Origin: Nematostella vectensis
Taxonomy: Eukaryota; Cnidaria; Anthozoa; Actiniaria; Edwardsiidae
Direction: 5' to 3'
Length of the DNA: 64,000 nucleotides
NCBI RefSeq assembly: GCF_932526225.1
Contig: NC_064034.1
Location: 14,582,887-14,646,886 of the forward strand
Of this stretch, positions 40,871-53,004 are shown piece after piece. The number at the start of each line of letters is the position of its first letter. The stretch's first letter is position 1. Under the pieces are notes generated by a model. That model was not told the origin of the DNA. It saw only the letters and a program-made list of their open reading frames with translations, and did no database searches. The position numbers and the translations under genes were made by a program.

Positions 40871-43089
40871 CTCTCTTAGGCCGGTCTCTTAACCCGGATT
40901 CCAAGGGACTTTCACCTCGGACATCCCTTAGTCTTATCGTCTTCTTCCCCTTGCTTGCGCATTAGCCCACTTCTGTGCTCGAGGTTTGACCTTTAAGCTT
41001 AGATGGGATCACAGTGACTACCAGCCAGCTTCGTGCTCGCACCTAAGCTGGTCAACCCTTGAACCCAGTCCCCCAGGTGCACCTCGGTACCGCTTACGCT
41101 TTCATAATTTCTCCTTTTGTAGCACAATCCACCCAAGCGAGCACGTTATTCCGACTTGACCTTTACTCCTTCCAATGTTAAGACCGTTACTGGTAGATCT
41201 GTGTCTTGGGTACAAGCCAATGGTTCACCTATTGGGGCTCAGGGGTTGAGCAGCAACAATACCCACCTTTCCCCCGGTTTTGTGAACGCGGTTATGCGTG
41301 GAGAAGCTCTGGCAGATGTTTTTATGCTAGTGTTCAGAAATCCTGAAGAGTTTGTGTCAGGAAATCTTCATCAGCACTTAAGCGCTTGGCAGTTTATTGC
41401 GGACTCATTGCCCGGTGGCCTTTCAAGTCGAGTTCTCTCTTGGATATCAAATAAAGTGAACGTCAGAGAATTTTTCCAGCATATTTCGGTGCAGTTTGGT
41501 CGTGAATTTTTTTACTCCAACCTCCCTCCTCGTCGAGTATTCCAAAATAACAGATCGTGCTTGGGTTTTGAAGAGTTCATAAACAAATCTATCAGCGCCG
41601 GAGTGCAGTCTGGAGCCTCCCGTTGGGGTAGAGTGAATCACGTAACCCCTCCTTATCTCTCTTTGCCCCTGACAGTGGAACCTACAAAGCCATGAATCTA
41701 TGGATTCAAGACTGTCCCTTCAAACTTGATAACTTGTCCTTACTTCAGTTTTACGTTAGTAAGAACTCGTTTCAAACAGTCTGTGACGATAAGTCAGGAT
41801 ACCATCACATCTTTTTGTCGCCAGAGAGCAGACAATTTTTGGGGTTTGAATGGGGGCAACTACTACGTCTATAATGCCTTACCCTTTGGGTGGAAAGCAT
41901 CAGCCTATATTTATCACTCAACTGGATTGCTAGCCTCGCACTATTTTCGATCTATTGGTAGATACCATGTGCTCTCTACATTGATGACCGCCACACGGGG
42001 GAGCTTGTTCTTCAATCCATCCATTCGGCCAACGCAGCTCTTGGTTCTGACCTTGAACGTGGCCGCGCTCGAGCAAACGCAGCTGCCTTCTTAGTGTTCT
42101 TCACTCTTCTATCACTTGGATATTTCCTTGGCTTGGCAAAGTCCTCCCTGATTCCGAAGCAGCGTGTGCGATATTTGGGGTTTTATATCGACTCACGTAA
42201 TCAAAGCTTTTAGTTATTAGAGGAAAAGCACAAGTTTATCGAGCTTACAGAGTCGCTCTTGGCGGGGAGCAACACTACTATCAAGACCCTGCAGCGTTTT
42301 GCAGGAAAGGCTGTATCATTCTCGCGGGCAGTGCCGGGAGCGCGTTTTTTAACGAACGAGGCCAACGTCGCAATAGCAAAAGGAACAAGATCGTCACGGC
42401 CTATCCCGGTGAAAGGGCTTTTACGGGAGGAAATCGAGCAATGGTTATTTTTAAAGCATTGGAACGAAGTCGTCCCCTGGGTCTCCTCGTTTGCATGGGG
42501 TGCAGTCCTCAAGCCGGGTACCCGGCCTCTCAGTATCCGCGACTACTGGCCTCAAGACAAATTGAACAGTCACATCAACGTTAAGCCCTAGCCCTGGTTA
42601 ACGCGTTAGAAGCCTTCTCAGATCTCGCAAAGGGTTGCCGCGTCGACGTTTTCACAGAACGGTCAGGTGCTGATGGGCGCCTGGAATAAGCAGGGTAGCA
42701 AGTCACACGCGTTGAACCAAGCTTTTAAAAGGCTGTTTATGGTCATCAGCCAATATGGTATGCAAATCTGGCTTATTTTTGTCCCGCCTTCTCCGAACGC
42801 CGCTGACGCACCTTTCCGTGAGCTTGCCCGGGTTGACGCCAAACTGTCACAAGAAGCCTGGGTTCAAGTACAGACATGCTTTGGTCCACATTCAGCTGAC
42901 CTAATGGCTATCCCGTCCAACCGGCAATCTGAACCGGCAGGACGCATGCTTCTGTTCTTCTCCCTCTATCGTGTACCAGGGTCATTGGGAGTTAATATTT
43001 TCCCAAATGCCTTCAGGAACCCTTATGTATTTCCTCCGTTCTACCTCATTCCGCACTTTGTCAAGTTTCTTCAAGAGCAGAACACTTAG
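40871..43089 (+). pseudogene. second DIRS-type element: reverse transcriptase and RNase H
   Basis: The coding relic starts about 41156 (FVNAVMRGEALADVF, GGLSSRVLSWISNKVNVREF, QFGREFFYSNLPPRRVFQNN, NKSISAGVQSGASRWGRVNH, LPLTVEPTKP). It continues after a break at 41692 (MNLWIQDCPFKLDNLSLLQF, DDKSGYHHIFLSPES), shifts frame near 41840 (YYVYNALPFGWKASAYIYHS), has the RT acidic site as a YIDDRH codon series near 41975, and runs on with GYFLGLAKSSLIP, a stop in RNQSF, then LLAGSNTTIKTLQRFAGK, and the RNase H tail AWNKQGSKSHALNQAF, PNAADAPFRELARVDAKLSQ, YVFPPFYLIPHFVKFL. 40880-41150 may be its 5' leader. No recombinase gene follows, so it is truncated. Confidence 0.75.
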
Positions 43090-43214
43090 TTCACGAGATG
43101 TGTTCCTGACATACAGCCCCGTTCTGTCTGGAGGCCTTACGTTACTGTAAAAGCTGAGGGTTTGTGCTGCAAAGTTCGTATGTTCATAGAAGAAAGGCAG
43201 CTTGAAAATAGTAT

Positions 43215-43660
43215 TTGATGAGATTCAAATGGGCTGAAGTTTTTGAGGAAACATTTGTCTGAAGTACAAGCACGATGTAAAATCCCGCCCGTGGCAGCAG
43301 CGGCAGCTAAAATAGGACTAAGAGGAGAGGCTCTACACTACCATTCTATATTCATCCACGGCTATATCTATGTAAGGAGATCCTGAGAGGAAAAGGCCTT
43401 GGATTGATGTCTGTTTTCAGCTATAAAAATCATTCCCCTGTGTTAACGAGTTCGTTGCTAGCAGAAAGATCACGGTTTACAACAAAAAGCGAACACAACC
43501 ACTAGGCGACAAACATACAGCGACAAAAAAAACACTGCCAAGGTGAGTTTTTGATGATGATTTGAATTTTGAATATGACATTTTTTTCATTTATTGTTGT
43601 GCTTTTATAATGCTCGTTTGTTCGCCTTTTTCCCAAAACCAATCGCTCAAACAAAAAAAC
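43215..43660. repeat. dispersed 5' region, copy 1 (copy 2 at 54655-55110)
   Basis: Shares GATTCAAATGGGCTGAAGT, AATCCCGCCCGTGGCAGCAG, GGCTCTACACTA, TATCTATGTAAGGAGATCCT, GATTGATGTCTGTT, CAGCTATAAAAAT and TTGCTAGCAGAAAG with the other copy, then a similar AAGGTGAGTT or AAGTTGAGTT. A TATAAAAA box in each suggests a promoter with first exon. In copy 2 an esterase-like pseudogene follows; here a Gypsy element is inserted downstream. Confidence 0.65.
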
Positions 43661-43963
43661 CGTACCAGCTTTAGTATATCATTAGTATATCATATCAATG
43701 TCATCTATCCTTGTTTTGATTGGCTAAAATACCATCTACTTGAATTCCGATTGGAAAATTTTGGCGCTTGAATGGCTTTTATTCAACTGACAATCGCCAT
43801 GAAAATGTTAAATTCGTAAATACTTACTTACAAGTTCTATAAATTCAGGCGTATATTCCTCACGGTAAGTAAAAATTTAACGACAGAAATACGTAGTAGT
43901 CTAGCTACTGTATCAATGACACTTAGCTTGTTCGATTTATACATATGTTTTTAGAGTACAGAT

Positions 43964-44115
43964 TGTAACACAACCAGTGACTGACATGTATTGCGTGACT
44001 TTCGCGCCATAGTTATTCATTATGTTAATTTATGCATGTAGCTGTATACTTGTGTACAAACTTGTACGATTCGCACGAGTATCATAATAAACCCTCCAGT
44101 TCACGAAACTCGACA
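43964..44115 (+). repeat. 5' LTR of Gypsy element
   Basis: TG...CA ends; contains an AATAAA-like ATAATAAACC signal near its end. Confidence 0.9.
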
Positions 44116-44133
44116 TGGTGTCAGAAGCGGGAT
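44116..44133 (+). promoter_or_regulatory. primer binding site
   Basis: TGGTGTCAGAAGCGGGAT directly follows the LTR; TGG matches the CCA end of a tRNA. Confidence 0.75.
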
Positions 44134-44210
44134 CTTCTAGAAGTCACAGACTGGAAGGAGAAAGAAAAACGTGAGTTTATTCCAATCGTCCTTTGGTACA
44201 AGCCAGCGAA

Positions 44211-45360
44211 ATGAGCGATTTGATCGGATTTGAAACTCCCAAAATAGACTGGACCAAGAGCCTCGACATTGAAATGAAGTTCAAACGTTTTCGCCAGAAA
44301 TGTGAATTATTATTTGACGGGCCGCTAAAACAGAGGTCGGAGGAACAGAAGTGTAGATATTTACTCTTCTGGACGGGAGATTATGGCCTTGACTTGTTTA
44401 ATACATGGAATTTGAGCACAGAACAGGCGAACAAATTGGCCGAATATTGGAAGCGTTTCGAAGAGCACGTGAAACCACAATCCAACCACTTACTAAATCG
44501 ATTTTACCTAAGATCCCTGAAACAAAACAACAGGCCGCTAGACGAATTCCTTACTGAGGCAAAACTACTTATCCAGAATAGTGGTTTTCCCACCGACTTA
44601 CACGATGAGCTAATGCGTAATTCTCTTGTTTTTGGAGCCGACTCCGACGCGGTACGAAAGAAGTGCATCGCCGAAATAAATTCCCTCTCCTTCAAGAGAG
44701 CCAGGGAAATCGCCCACACTGAGGTGGCGACACGGCTACAAATGAACGCTAGAAAGCTAGAAAGCAACGAAAAGGTAAAACCCACCCAGTAAATAGATCC
44801 AACAAGAAGCCTGGTGATGAAAAGGGCGCATCCGCTCAGCACCATACACCAGATAAATGTGAAAGATGTAGAAACACACCCCACAAAAAGGGCCAGAAAT
44901 GCCCAGTTATTGATTCAGAGTGCTTTGCCTGCCACAAAACTGGACATTTTCAGCACATGTGCTTCACACCCCAAAAAAATCTGTCCATTCACTTGATGAT
45001 GAAAATTGTGATGAAAGAGTTTTCTTAGGAACTCTAGTGGCAGAAACCAGCACTAATGAAAATAGCCCAAGCGGAATTGAAAGCATCTTCCAGCTAGAAA
45101 ACCGCAACCGTGTAACGACGGAATTGCAGTTCACTTCCACACCACAAGAATACCACCCCTATTGTATGTAGGATTGATACTGGCGCAGAACTCAATGTCA
45201 TTGCAAAGAAGGACATTGAGTGCCTTTTTCTGAAAAAAAAAAAAGACAGCTGGAGAAACCTGGCTGCAAAATCATATCCTACGGTGGACATGAAATCTTG
45301 AACCTGGGGCAGTGTCAATTGTATGTGCACCACAAGGGTCAAGTTAAAAAATAACATTCA
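44211..45360 (+). pseudogene. Gypsy gag, zinc knuckle and protease
   Basis: Gag starts at ATG 44211 (MSDLIGFETPKIDW) and is open to 44792 with capsid-like helices (KFKRFRQKCELLFDG, FYLRSLKQNNRPLDEFLTEA). After a frame change, a zinc knuckle CFACHKTGHFQHMC (C-x2-C-x4-H-x4-C) lies near 44925-44965. The protease active site DTGAELNVIA follows near 45174, after another break at 45167-45170, and the frame decays past a run of A at 45233. Confidence 0.8.
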
Positions 45361-45398
45361 ATGTTACTGAAGTATCAGGTCCTGCCATAATTGGCTGC

Positions 45399-48221
45399 AT
45401 GACATGTGAAGATCTCGAGCTAGTGAAGTACAACCTTAACCTTGACAAAGCCCCCAAGGCCCAATCCCATAGTCAACATGGCAACATGCACACCCCACTC
45501 ACTAAGGGAAAATTAGTGAACAGCTACAGAGATCGTTTTGAGGGACTGGGAGCATTTAAAATGAGACCATATCACATCACCTTAGAGGAGGGTGCAGAAC
45601 CTGTTATCCACCCACCCAGGTCGGTACCAGTCCACCTCCGTGAATTGTACAAGCAAGAAATCGACACGATGCTTGAAGCAGGTATCATAGAACCTGTGGA
45701 CACACCCACAGACTGGGTGAATAGCATTGTGTTGACAGAGACAACCAATGACAAGGGGGAGATCACAAAGATCCGAGTCTGCCTGGACCCCCGGGATTTG
45801 AATAAGTGGATCAAGAGAGAACCCCACTACACCAAGACGGTTGACGAAGTAGTGACACAACTAATTGACGCCAAGTACTTCACCTTGATCGATGCAAGAA
45901 AAAGGGTACTGGCACGTTCCCCTGGACAACGAAAGTTCATACCTCACAACGTTTGGAACACCATTTGGAAGGTTCAAGTTTTCCAGACTGCCATTTGGAC
46001 TGGTAGTATCGCAGGATATTTTCCAACGACAACTCGATTCAGCCCTTGAAGGCCTGAATGGCGTGACCAGCATTGCCGATGACATAATCGTGTATGGGTC
46101 CACTGAAGAGGAGCATGACCGAAACCTGACAGACCTCATGGAGAGAGCCCAAGAGAAGGGGATTGTGTTCAATGCTGAAAAGCTTCAGTTCAAGTGCAAT
46201 GAAGTTAGTTTTTTCGGACACACATGGAGTCCGGAAGGGGTCCCCCCAGACAAAAAGAAGGTGTCTGCGATCCTAGACATGGAAGCACCCAAAGACACTA
46301 AGAACCTTCAGAGCTTCTTAGGCTTAGTCAACTACCTCACAAGGTTTTCAGGGCAACTCGCCACCTTGACAGCACCCTTACGAGAGCTCACAAAGAAGTA
46401 AAATGTATTCTTATGTTGACCAGAACACGATGAAGCATTCAAGAAGGTGAAGGAAGAGATATCATCCCTAGGAGTACTTCGATATTTCGACCCTAAGGAA
46501 GAGACAGTCATACAGACAGATGCATCTCTGAAAGGTGTTGGCGCTGTCCTCCTACAAGGTGGACAACCTGTCTGCTACGCGTCCAAGGCGCTCACAGAGA
46601 CTGAGCAGAACTATAGTAACATAGAGCGCGAGGCTCTCGGGGTAGTATGGGAACTAGAGAGGTTCCACTACTTCATTTATGGAAAGCAATGTACAGTTAA
46701 CACTGACCATAAACCCCTTGAGTCCATTTTCAAAAAGAAACTAACCTCATGTCCTGCTCGTTTACAGAGGTTCGTATTGAGGGCACTCAAGTATGACGTC
46801 ACTGTCAAGTACGTCAAAGGGTCTGATGTCTCAATTGCTGATGCATTATCCAGACTGTCACCTCAACCGGCACCGCCCAAGGGACAGCTACCCCAGTTAA
46901 GTATCCACCAGGTGACTGACACACTGCCAGCCTCACCAGCAAAGTTGCAGCAAATCAGAGACCTGACCACTAGTGACCCAACCCTAAGCCAACTCAGAGA
47001 CACCATCTGCAAAGGATGGCCAGAGTCTAGAGAAAAGTGTCCCAGTATGCTCTACGATTACTGGAATTTCAGAGAAGAATTGACAATAGAAGATGGCCTT
47101 GTCCTCAAGGGAGAGAAGATTGTTATACCACCTACCCTGAGACCAGAGATCTTGGATACCCTACACAAGGGACACCTGGCCCAGGAGAAGTTCCTCTTGA
47201 GAGCCCGCACCAGTGTGTTTTGGCCAGGAATCACCAAGGATGTTGTAAACCTTGTGAAGATCTGCGAGGCATGTCAAAAGCAACAACGACACAACCAGAA
47301 GCCACCAATCTTACAGCCAGAACCACCGAGGTGAGTTCTGACCTATTCGATTACAAAGGGAAAACATACTCGCTTGTAGCAGACTAGTACAGTAAGTTCC
47401 CGATAATCAAAAAGTTAGGAATGCCTTGGGGAGCACCACCTTACTTGTTGTTATCAACCACTTGAAGAGCATATTCTCAAAGCATGGTATCCCAGCACAA
47501 CTGCTCTCAGATGGAGGACCACAGTATAGCTCAAAGGAGTTTGAGGACTTTGTAACCACCTATGGTATTGAGCACACTCTAAGCTCACCGCACAGCTTAC
47601 GCACAATCAAATGGCTTCGGTGAACGAATGGTACAGACGGTAAAACAAATCCTGACGAAATGCGAAGAGAAAAATGAAGACCCTTACCTTGGTCTACTGT
47701 CCTACCGGACAAAACCAGTTGACCATAACCTGAAGTCGCCAGCTGAGTTGCTGACAAACCGGAAGTTCAGAACAACACTTCCAATGGCACAGAGGGCATC
47801 CCTCACCAGAGATGGGAGCGAGGTTAAGGAAACCCTCTACAGACGCCAGACAACCCAGGAACAGAATAACAACAGCACTGCAGGACCAAGTCTGACACCA
47901 TTTGAACCTGGACAGCCTGTAGGTATGTTCGACCACCACTAAAAGACATGGCAAAAGGCTACAGTAGTCAAGCCTGCTAAGGAGCCGCGCTCGTACATAG
48001 TGTGTAACCAGGAAACTGAAGGAGTGTATCGCCGCACAAGGTCTCAGCTAAGACCTCATCACCATTTCGCGCCAGATGAAAGTCTTACTGCCCCGACGCC
48101 TGATGTTCCTACACCGCTCGACATCCCAGATGCTGCAACCCATGCGATTGGTCCAACAGCTACTGGATACACCACAAGATCTGGGAGACCAGTTAGAGCC
48201 CCAGACAGATTGGAGATTTGA
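45399..48221 (+). pseudogene. Gypsy pol: RT, RNase H, integrase
   Basis: RT: PRSVPVHLRELYKQEIDTML, DWVNSIVLTE, LDPRDLNKWIK, frameshift near 45890, TPFGRFKFSRLPFGL and SIADDIIVYG (active site), FGHTWSPEGV. Stops near 46399. RNase H: IQTDASLKGVGAVLLQ, CYASKALTETEQNYSNIERE, NTDHKPLESIF, ALSRL. Integrase: HKGHLAQEKFLLRARTSVFW with C-x2-C (CEACQ) zinc site, DYKGKTYSLVAD then stop at about 47385, SDGGPQYSSKEFEDF, SYRTKPVDHNLKSPAELLTN and a C-terminal tail to 48221. Several stops and shifts make it inactive. Confidence 0.85.
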
Positions 48222-48294
48222 ATGAACACTGATCACACGTTATATGTTAATAGAGATTTGTTATCGTTGATGTTGTTAAGCTCTTTGAACATTA

Positions 48295-48306
48295 TAAAGA
48301 GGGGGA
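48295..48306 (+). promoter_or_regulatory. polypurine tract
   Basis: AAAGAGGGGGA immediately before the 3' LTR. Confidence 0.8.
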
Positions 48307-48458
48307 TGTAACACAACCAGTGACCGACATGTATTGCGTGACTTTCGCGCCATAGTTATTCATTATGTTAATTTATGCATGTAGCTGTATACTTATGTAC
48401 AAACTTGTACGATACGCACGAGTATCATAATAAACCCTCCACTTCACGAAACTCGACA
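48307..48458 (+). repeat. 3' LTR of Gypsy element
   Basis: Same length (152 bp) and ends as the 5' LTR. Confidence 0.9.
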
Positions 48459-49224
48459 AGCCTTCAGGCACACACCGCTGTTGCCAGTTCATTACTTTCA
48501 TTTAAGACCTTAGTTTCAAAATAGAGCTGTATAAATTATTATAATGTACTGTTTTAGTCTTATTTATTTATGAATATTAATTTATCTTGGTAAAATGCAA
48601 CTCAGCTTACAGTAACCGAGCATTAAAACTGAGAATTCGTGGTCTAACAAGCAATTTGAGCATAACAACATCCTTTGATATTCTTCGTTCTCTCTTTACT
48701 TTATTGTCAGCGTTGAGATATTTAATCAAGGCTGACAAATATCTTCCTGTCATATATTGCTAAAGAAGACCTTTCTTGCCTTTATATCCTGTGTATTAGT
48801 CTTTTTAAAGATACAGCAACTTTTTCAACATTATCATAAATACTTTACAGTTACAAGAGAATTTTTTCTTCGAAAATAAAAACCAAAAATGCAACCTATA
48901 TTTTTTTTGCTCAAGCCTTTATTGTCTGCATCTTGCATACTATCTAATGTGTTTATTTATTTTTATTCAAATAGTTATGGAAAATTAGTAAGGTTATATG
49001 GGATGATAAAAATATTAAGAAAAACAAATACCCAAGTTAATTGTTTTCACTTTTATTTAGGTTAAACCAACCAAAGACTACCTGAGGGTCATGCTTGATG
49101 CTAAAGGCTGGAAGCATAACAATAGGCAAATGTAGCCGGGCTTTCTTACTTTAATACAGCAGTATAAGTGTAATAGGGTTTTTAGAGCAAGATACTTTGT
49201 GTCAATGATACTGTAAATCTGTCA
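48459..49224. other. no gene recognised
   Basis: AT-rich sequence with no coding signal. Confidence 0.4.
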
Positions 49225-49227
49225 AAC

Positions 49228-52200
49228 ATTTAATAATAATAATAATAATAATTTATTAATTTAGATTGCGCATTTTTCATATAATGATCAAAAGCGCATT
49301 ACAATATAACTAAATGTTGAACTAATATATACAATAAAATTTACAATTATAATCGAAAATAATATGAAATAATAGATTCACAGGAAAAATATTGAATGAT
49401 AATAAAAATAAAAATATATTTATATTTATGATTATGTGATATCAAGTGTTAAAAGCTAATTTAAAAAGATGAGTCTTAAGTTGCGCTTTAAAATTAAAGA
49501 TACTGCAATTGATGGTGCGAAGATTTGCATGGAGAGCGTTCCATAATGTAGGTGCAGCACCACTAAACGATCTGTCACCGAAAGACTTCATCATTTTTCC
49601 TGAGGGATGCATTAAAGAAAGGCCCTCATTTGAGCGCAGTGAATAGCGCGCGTTATTCTTAATTCTAATGAGATCAGTTATGTAACGAGGAGCTAGCCCC
49701 TGAAGAGCTTTGAAAGTGATTAGCAAGATTTTAAATTTAACCCGATACCTTACAGGCAACCAATGAAGATTTCTTAGCACAGGCGTAATATGATCGTACT
49801 TTTTGCATGACGTGAGCAGCCTAGCTGCAGCATTCTGCACCCTTTGCAATTTACCCATTTCTCGTTCTGGTAATCCATAAAGGAGTCCATTACAAAAATC
49901 TATTCTACTGGTAACAAAGGCATGTAACACCATTTCTAGTTTATCCCTAGGCAAAAATTGGCTTATTCTCTTAATATTGTGCAGCCAGAAAAACGCTGAA
50001 CTACAAGACTTAAAAATATGGGTCGACATAGAAAAATGTGAGTCGAACCAGGCACCAAGATTGCGCACTTCTAAAACGGGCATAATATCTATATTGCCAA
50101 CACGAACTGAACAATTATCTACTTTCAACAGCTGTTGTTTCGATCCGATAACAAGAAATTCAGTTTTATCGTCATTGATTTTTAACTTGTCCTGGTACAT
50201 CAAAGTACGTAAGTTATTGATGCATCGTTCCATAGCATCCAAAGAATCCGCTAGGTCCGTCTCACTATTGGGATCAAAAGATAGATAAAGTTGTGTGTCG
50301 TCAGCGAAACAATGTGCATCCGGCAGATGGGCTTGTACTATCTCAAAGAGCTTGGAGGTGTAAAGTACAAACAGAAGCGGGCCAAGACAGCTGCCTTGTG
50401 GGACACCAAAAAGCAGATCAAAGCTGTCCGACGTCACCCCCTCAAACAACACACGCTGGCTGCGCCCTGATAAATATGACGTAAACCACTCCAAAGCCTT
50501 CCCACCGATGCCGAAGCTAGCAGTTAGACGTTGGAGCAAAATTGAGTGATCAACTGTATCAAATGCAGCACTTAAATCTAAGAGTACAAGTAATGTAACG
50601 CGCTGCGAGTTCATATTCAATAATATATCATTAGCAACTTTGACCAACGCCGTTTCCGTACTGTGATGCTTGCGGTATGCAGACTGTAATAGCGGATAAA
50701 GCGCTGACTGAATAAGGTGATTAATCGTCTGATTGAAAACTGCACGCTCAATGAGCTTGGAAACATAAGCTAAATTGCTCACAGGACGCAAGTTCTTGAA
50801 GATAGATTCCAATCCCTGTTTCTTTAACAGTGGTACGACAATAGCCTCTTTCCAGCAGTCAGGAAAAATTCCTGATTCTAACGAGTTATTGATTAGCTTG
50901 GTGATCACGGAAACAAGTGGCTCACTACAGGATTTCAACAAGTGCGTAGGTATGGGATCGAGGCAACAAGAAGTACATTTCGAATTCTTAATGAGCATGC
51001 GTACATCTTCCTCAGTCAACAACTTGAAAGCTTCCATTCGAGGGACTAGAGAGACCGTTTCTACAGTACAGTCATTCACCAGATCACTGCTCTGTACATT
51101 CTCCGAGGCACTACAACCCTTGTCAAGCTCATCACGCAGTCGGTTGATTTTTTCCACAAAATACTTTCCTATGTCGTTGGCCAATGCTGATTTATCCGCA
51201 TAGTCCGAGAAGCATAGTGAGTTCTTTTCCACAAAAAGATCTTTCACAGCACGAAATAACTTGCCTTGATTATCAGAATTCTGACTGACAAAGTCAATCA
51301 AAAAAGCAGATTTGGCTTCTTTCAGCAAATACGTCACATGATTTTTGTGTCGTTTGAATGAGGCGAGATCATCAGCAGACCTAGTAGTTCTCCATTTTCT
51401 TTCTGCGCGCCTGCGCACTCTCTTAGCCTCACGGATTTCCTCAGAATACCAGGGCACTTGGGGTCTGACTGTAACTGTTTTCGTCTTGAGTGGCGCATGG
51501 CGATCGAGTAATCCAGCAAGTGTTTTGTTATAACAGTCGACCAATTGCACAGTCTCCGAAGGTGGGTCCTGACACAGTTCCGAGGCAGACAAATCACTCA
51601 TGAATGCTGTTGTGTCAATAGCCTTCGCCTTCCTAAAGGATACCTTTTTCCTAGAGAACTCCGGCATTGAAACATTTATGGCGAAAAATGCTATACAATG
51701 GTCTGAGAAATAAGAGCCAGGTCGGACATCATGTATGAGACTAGAATCTAGAGTCCTTGAGATAAGCAAATCCAAGGTGTTCCCAGAGATATGAGTAGGG
51801 AAGTTAATGTGCTGCTGTAGACCCATTGATGACAGTAGATCTAAGAAGCGAGCTGCATCGTTATCAGAATCGATATTAACATGGATATTGAAATCACCAG
51901 TCAACACCAGAGGCTCAGTTGTCATGACAACAGACTCCAGGAACTCGGCGAATTCCGAGATAAACATGCTCACAGTGAGCGGATGACTTGACGAGTATGG
52001 TGGCCTATAGATGGCAAGTAAACGCAGACGAGTAGAGCCAGACACGAATACTCAAAAGAATCATAAATACCCGCTCTTGCTTTTTTAATTACAAGTGAGT
52101 CCCGTGCCAATATACCAGTACCACCCCCATTTCTGTCTGAGCGAGGGTGATCGAGTAGCCTGTATCCCGGCGGTGTGGCAGCAATCCTAGCCGCAGAATC

Positions 52201-52790
52201 TCCAGGTTTTAACCAGGTTTCGGTAATAACAGCAATGTCGACATTAGAATCGCAAATATGGTCAACAAAGTCAGGCGCTTTGTTCCTAATTGACCGGGCA
52301 TTGAGAACACAACACCTCAAAAACTGAGGTCTATTGTTGTGAACAATTGCCGGCTCTGTCAATGGAACTCGTACCAGATTTGAATAATGGACCGGAAGAT
52401 TTTTTGGTTTCGTCTTGGTATGATTTAAATTGTTCTTATGTTGAGGGCCAGGATTCATAGACACATCAGAGTAGATTGTAATGTCGATTGGTGGATCATG
52501 TCCGACTACCATTAACACAGTTTGTCCTCGCTTTAACCATCTTGAAAGACTCAGTTCCGAAAACCAAACTTCGACAAAAAGACCTTAACGAGCTGGCCAA
52601 GATCGATAACTGCCACTACTCTAAAACAAGATGAAGGCAGAAGTCGATTTTTCATATACGGCTCGGCGATGATCTTAGAGAGCTTTGGGTCCGGGTTAAA
52701 AAAACACAAGATAACAAAATAGCACAGAAAATATCATAAACACCGGAGACCCACTCTTAGCCGCCATCTTCCTTGTCTGACCACACTACC
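49228..52790 (-). mobile_element. nearly full-length CR1/L2-like LINE
   Basis: Minus-strand element ending in a TTA repeat (49231-49251 on the plus strand) after ATGCGC-rich 3' sequence. The 5' end is near 52790, where an AAGATGGCGGC-type leader is read on the minus strand. One main ORF with one frameshift. Confidence 0.75.
49442..52518 (-). pseudogene. LINE endonuclease/reverse transcriptase ORF, single frameshift
   Basis: The 5' frame (52518-51970) has CVLNARSIRNKAPDFVDHI, AVITETWLK and NGGGTGILARD, the start of an exonuclease-endonuclease-phosphatase domain. Near 52030 the frame shifts by one base; the 867-codon frame to 49442 continues with LLAIYRPPY, LTGDFNIHV, TLDLLISR and YFSDHCIAFF (EEP catalytic SDH), then RT: LRPVSNLAYVSKLIERAVFN, LLVLLDLSAAFDTVDHSILL, GVPQGSCLGPLLFVLY, HCFADDTQLYLSF (catalytic ADD), and a long thumb/tail with ARLLTSCKKYDHITPVLRNL. 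Only one lesion is visible, so this copy is young. Confidence 0.85.
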
Positions 52791-53004
52791 AAGGAAACTT
52801 GCCTTGCGTTTTTCAGCTCTGCTAGTCGCGGTAGTACAGAGAATATCTCCGCTGTTAAGGGCTTCGCTTGTCTCGCTTGTCAATACATTTGATAGCCCTT
52901 GCTAGATCCATTTGTTGTGTTGTAGTAGCTCCCTCTGCAAGCGTATAAGAGAGCCACCCGTGCAGATTTAACGACACCATACAACTATTCAACTTTTTAT
53001 CAAC
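52791..53004. other. no gene recognised
   Basis: Short stretch between the LINE and the duplicated segments; nothing recognised. Confidence 0.4.

Larger units (their letters stand above)
43964..48458 (+). mobile_element. Gypsy-type LTR retrotransposon, decayed
   Basis: Complete structure: 152-bp LTRs starting TGTAACACAACC and ending ACTCGACA, primer binding site, gag, protease, RT, RNase H, integrase and a polypurine tract. The LTRs differ at four positions by eye (about 2.6 percent). Flanks CAGAT and AGCCT do not match, so no target duplication is seen. Confidence 0.9.
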
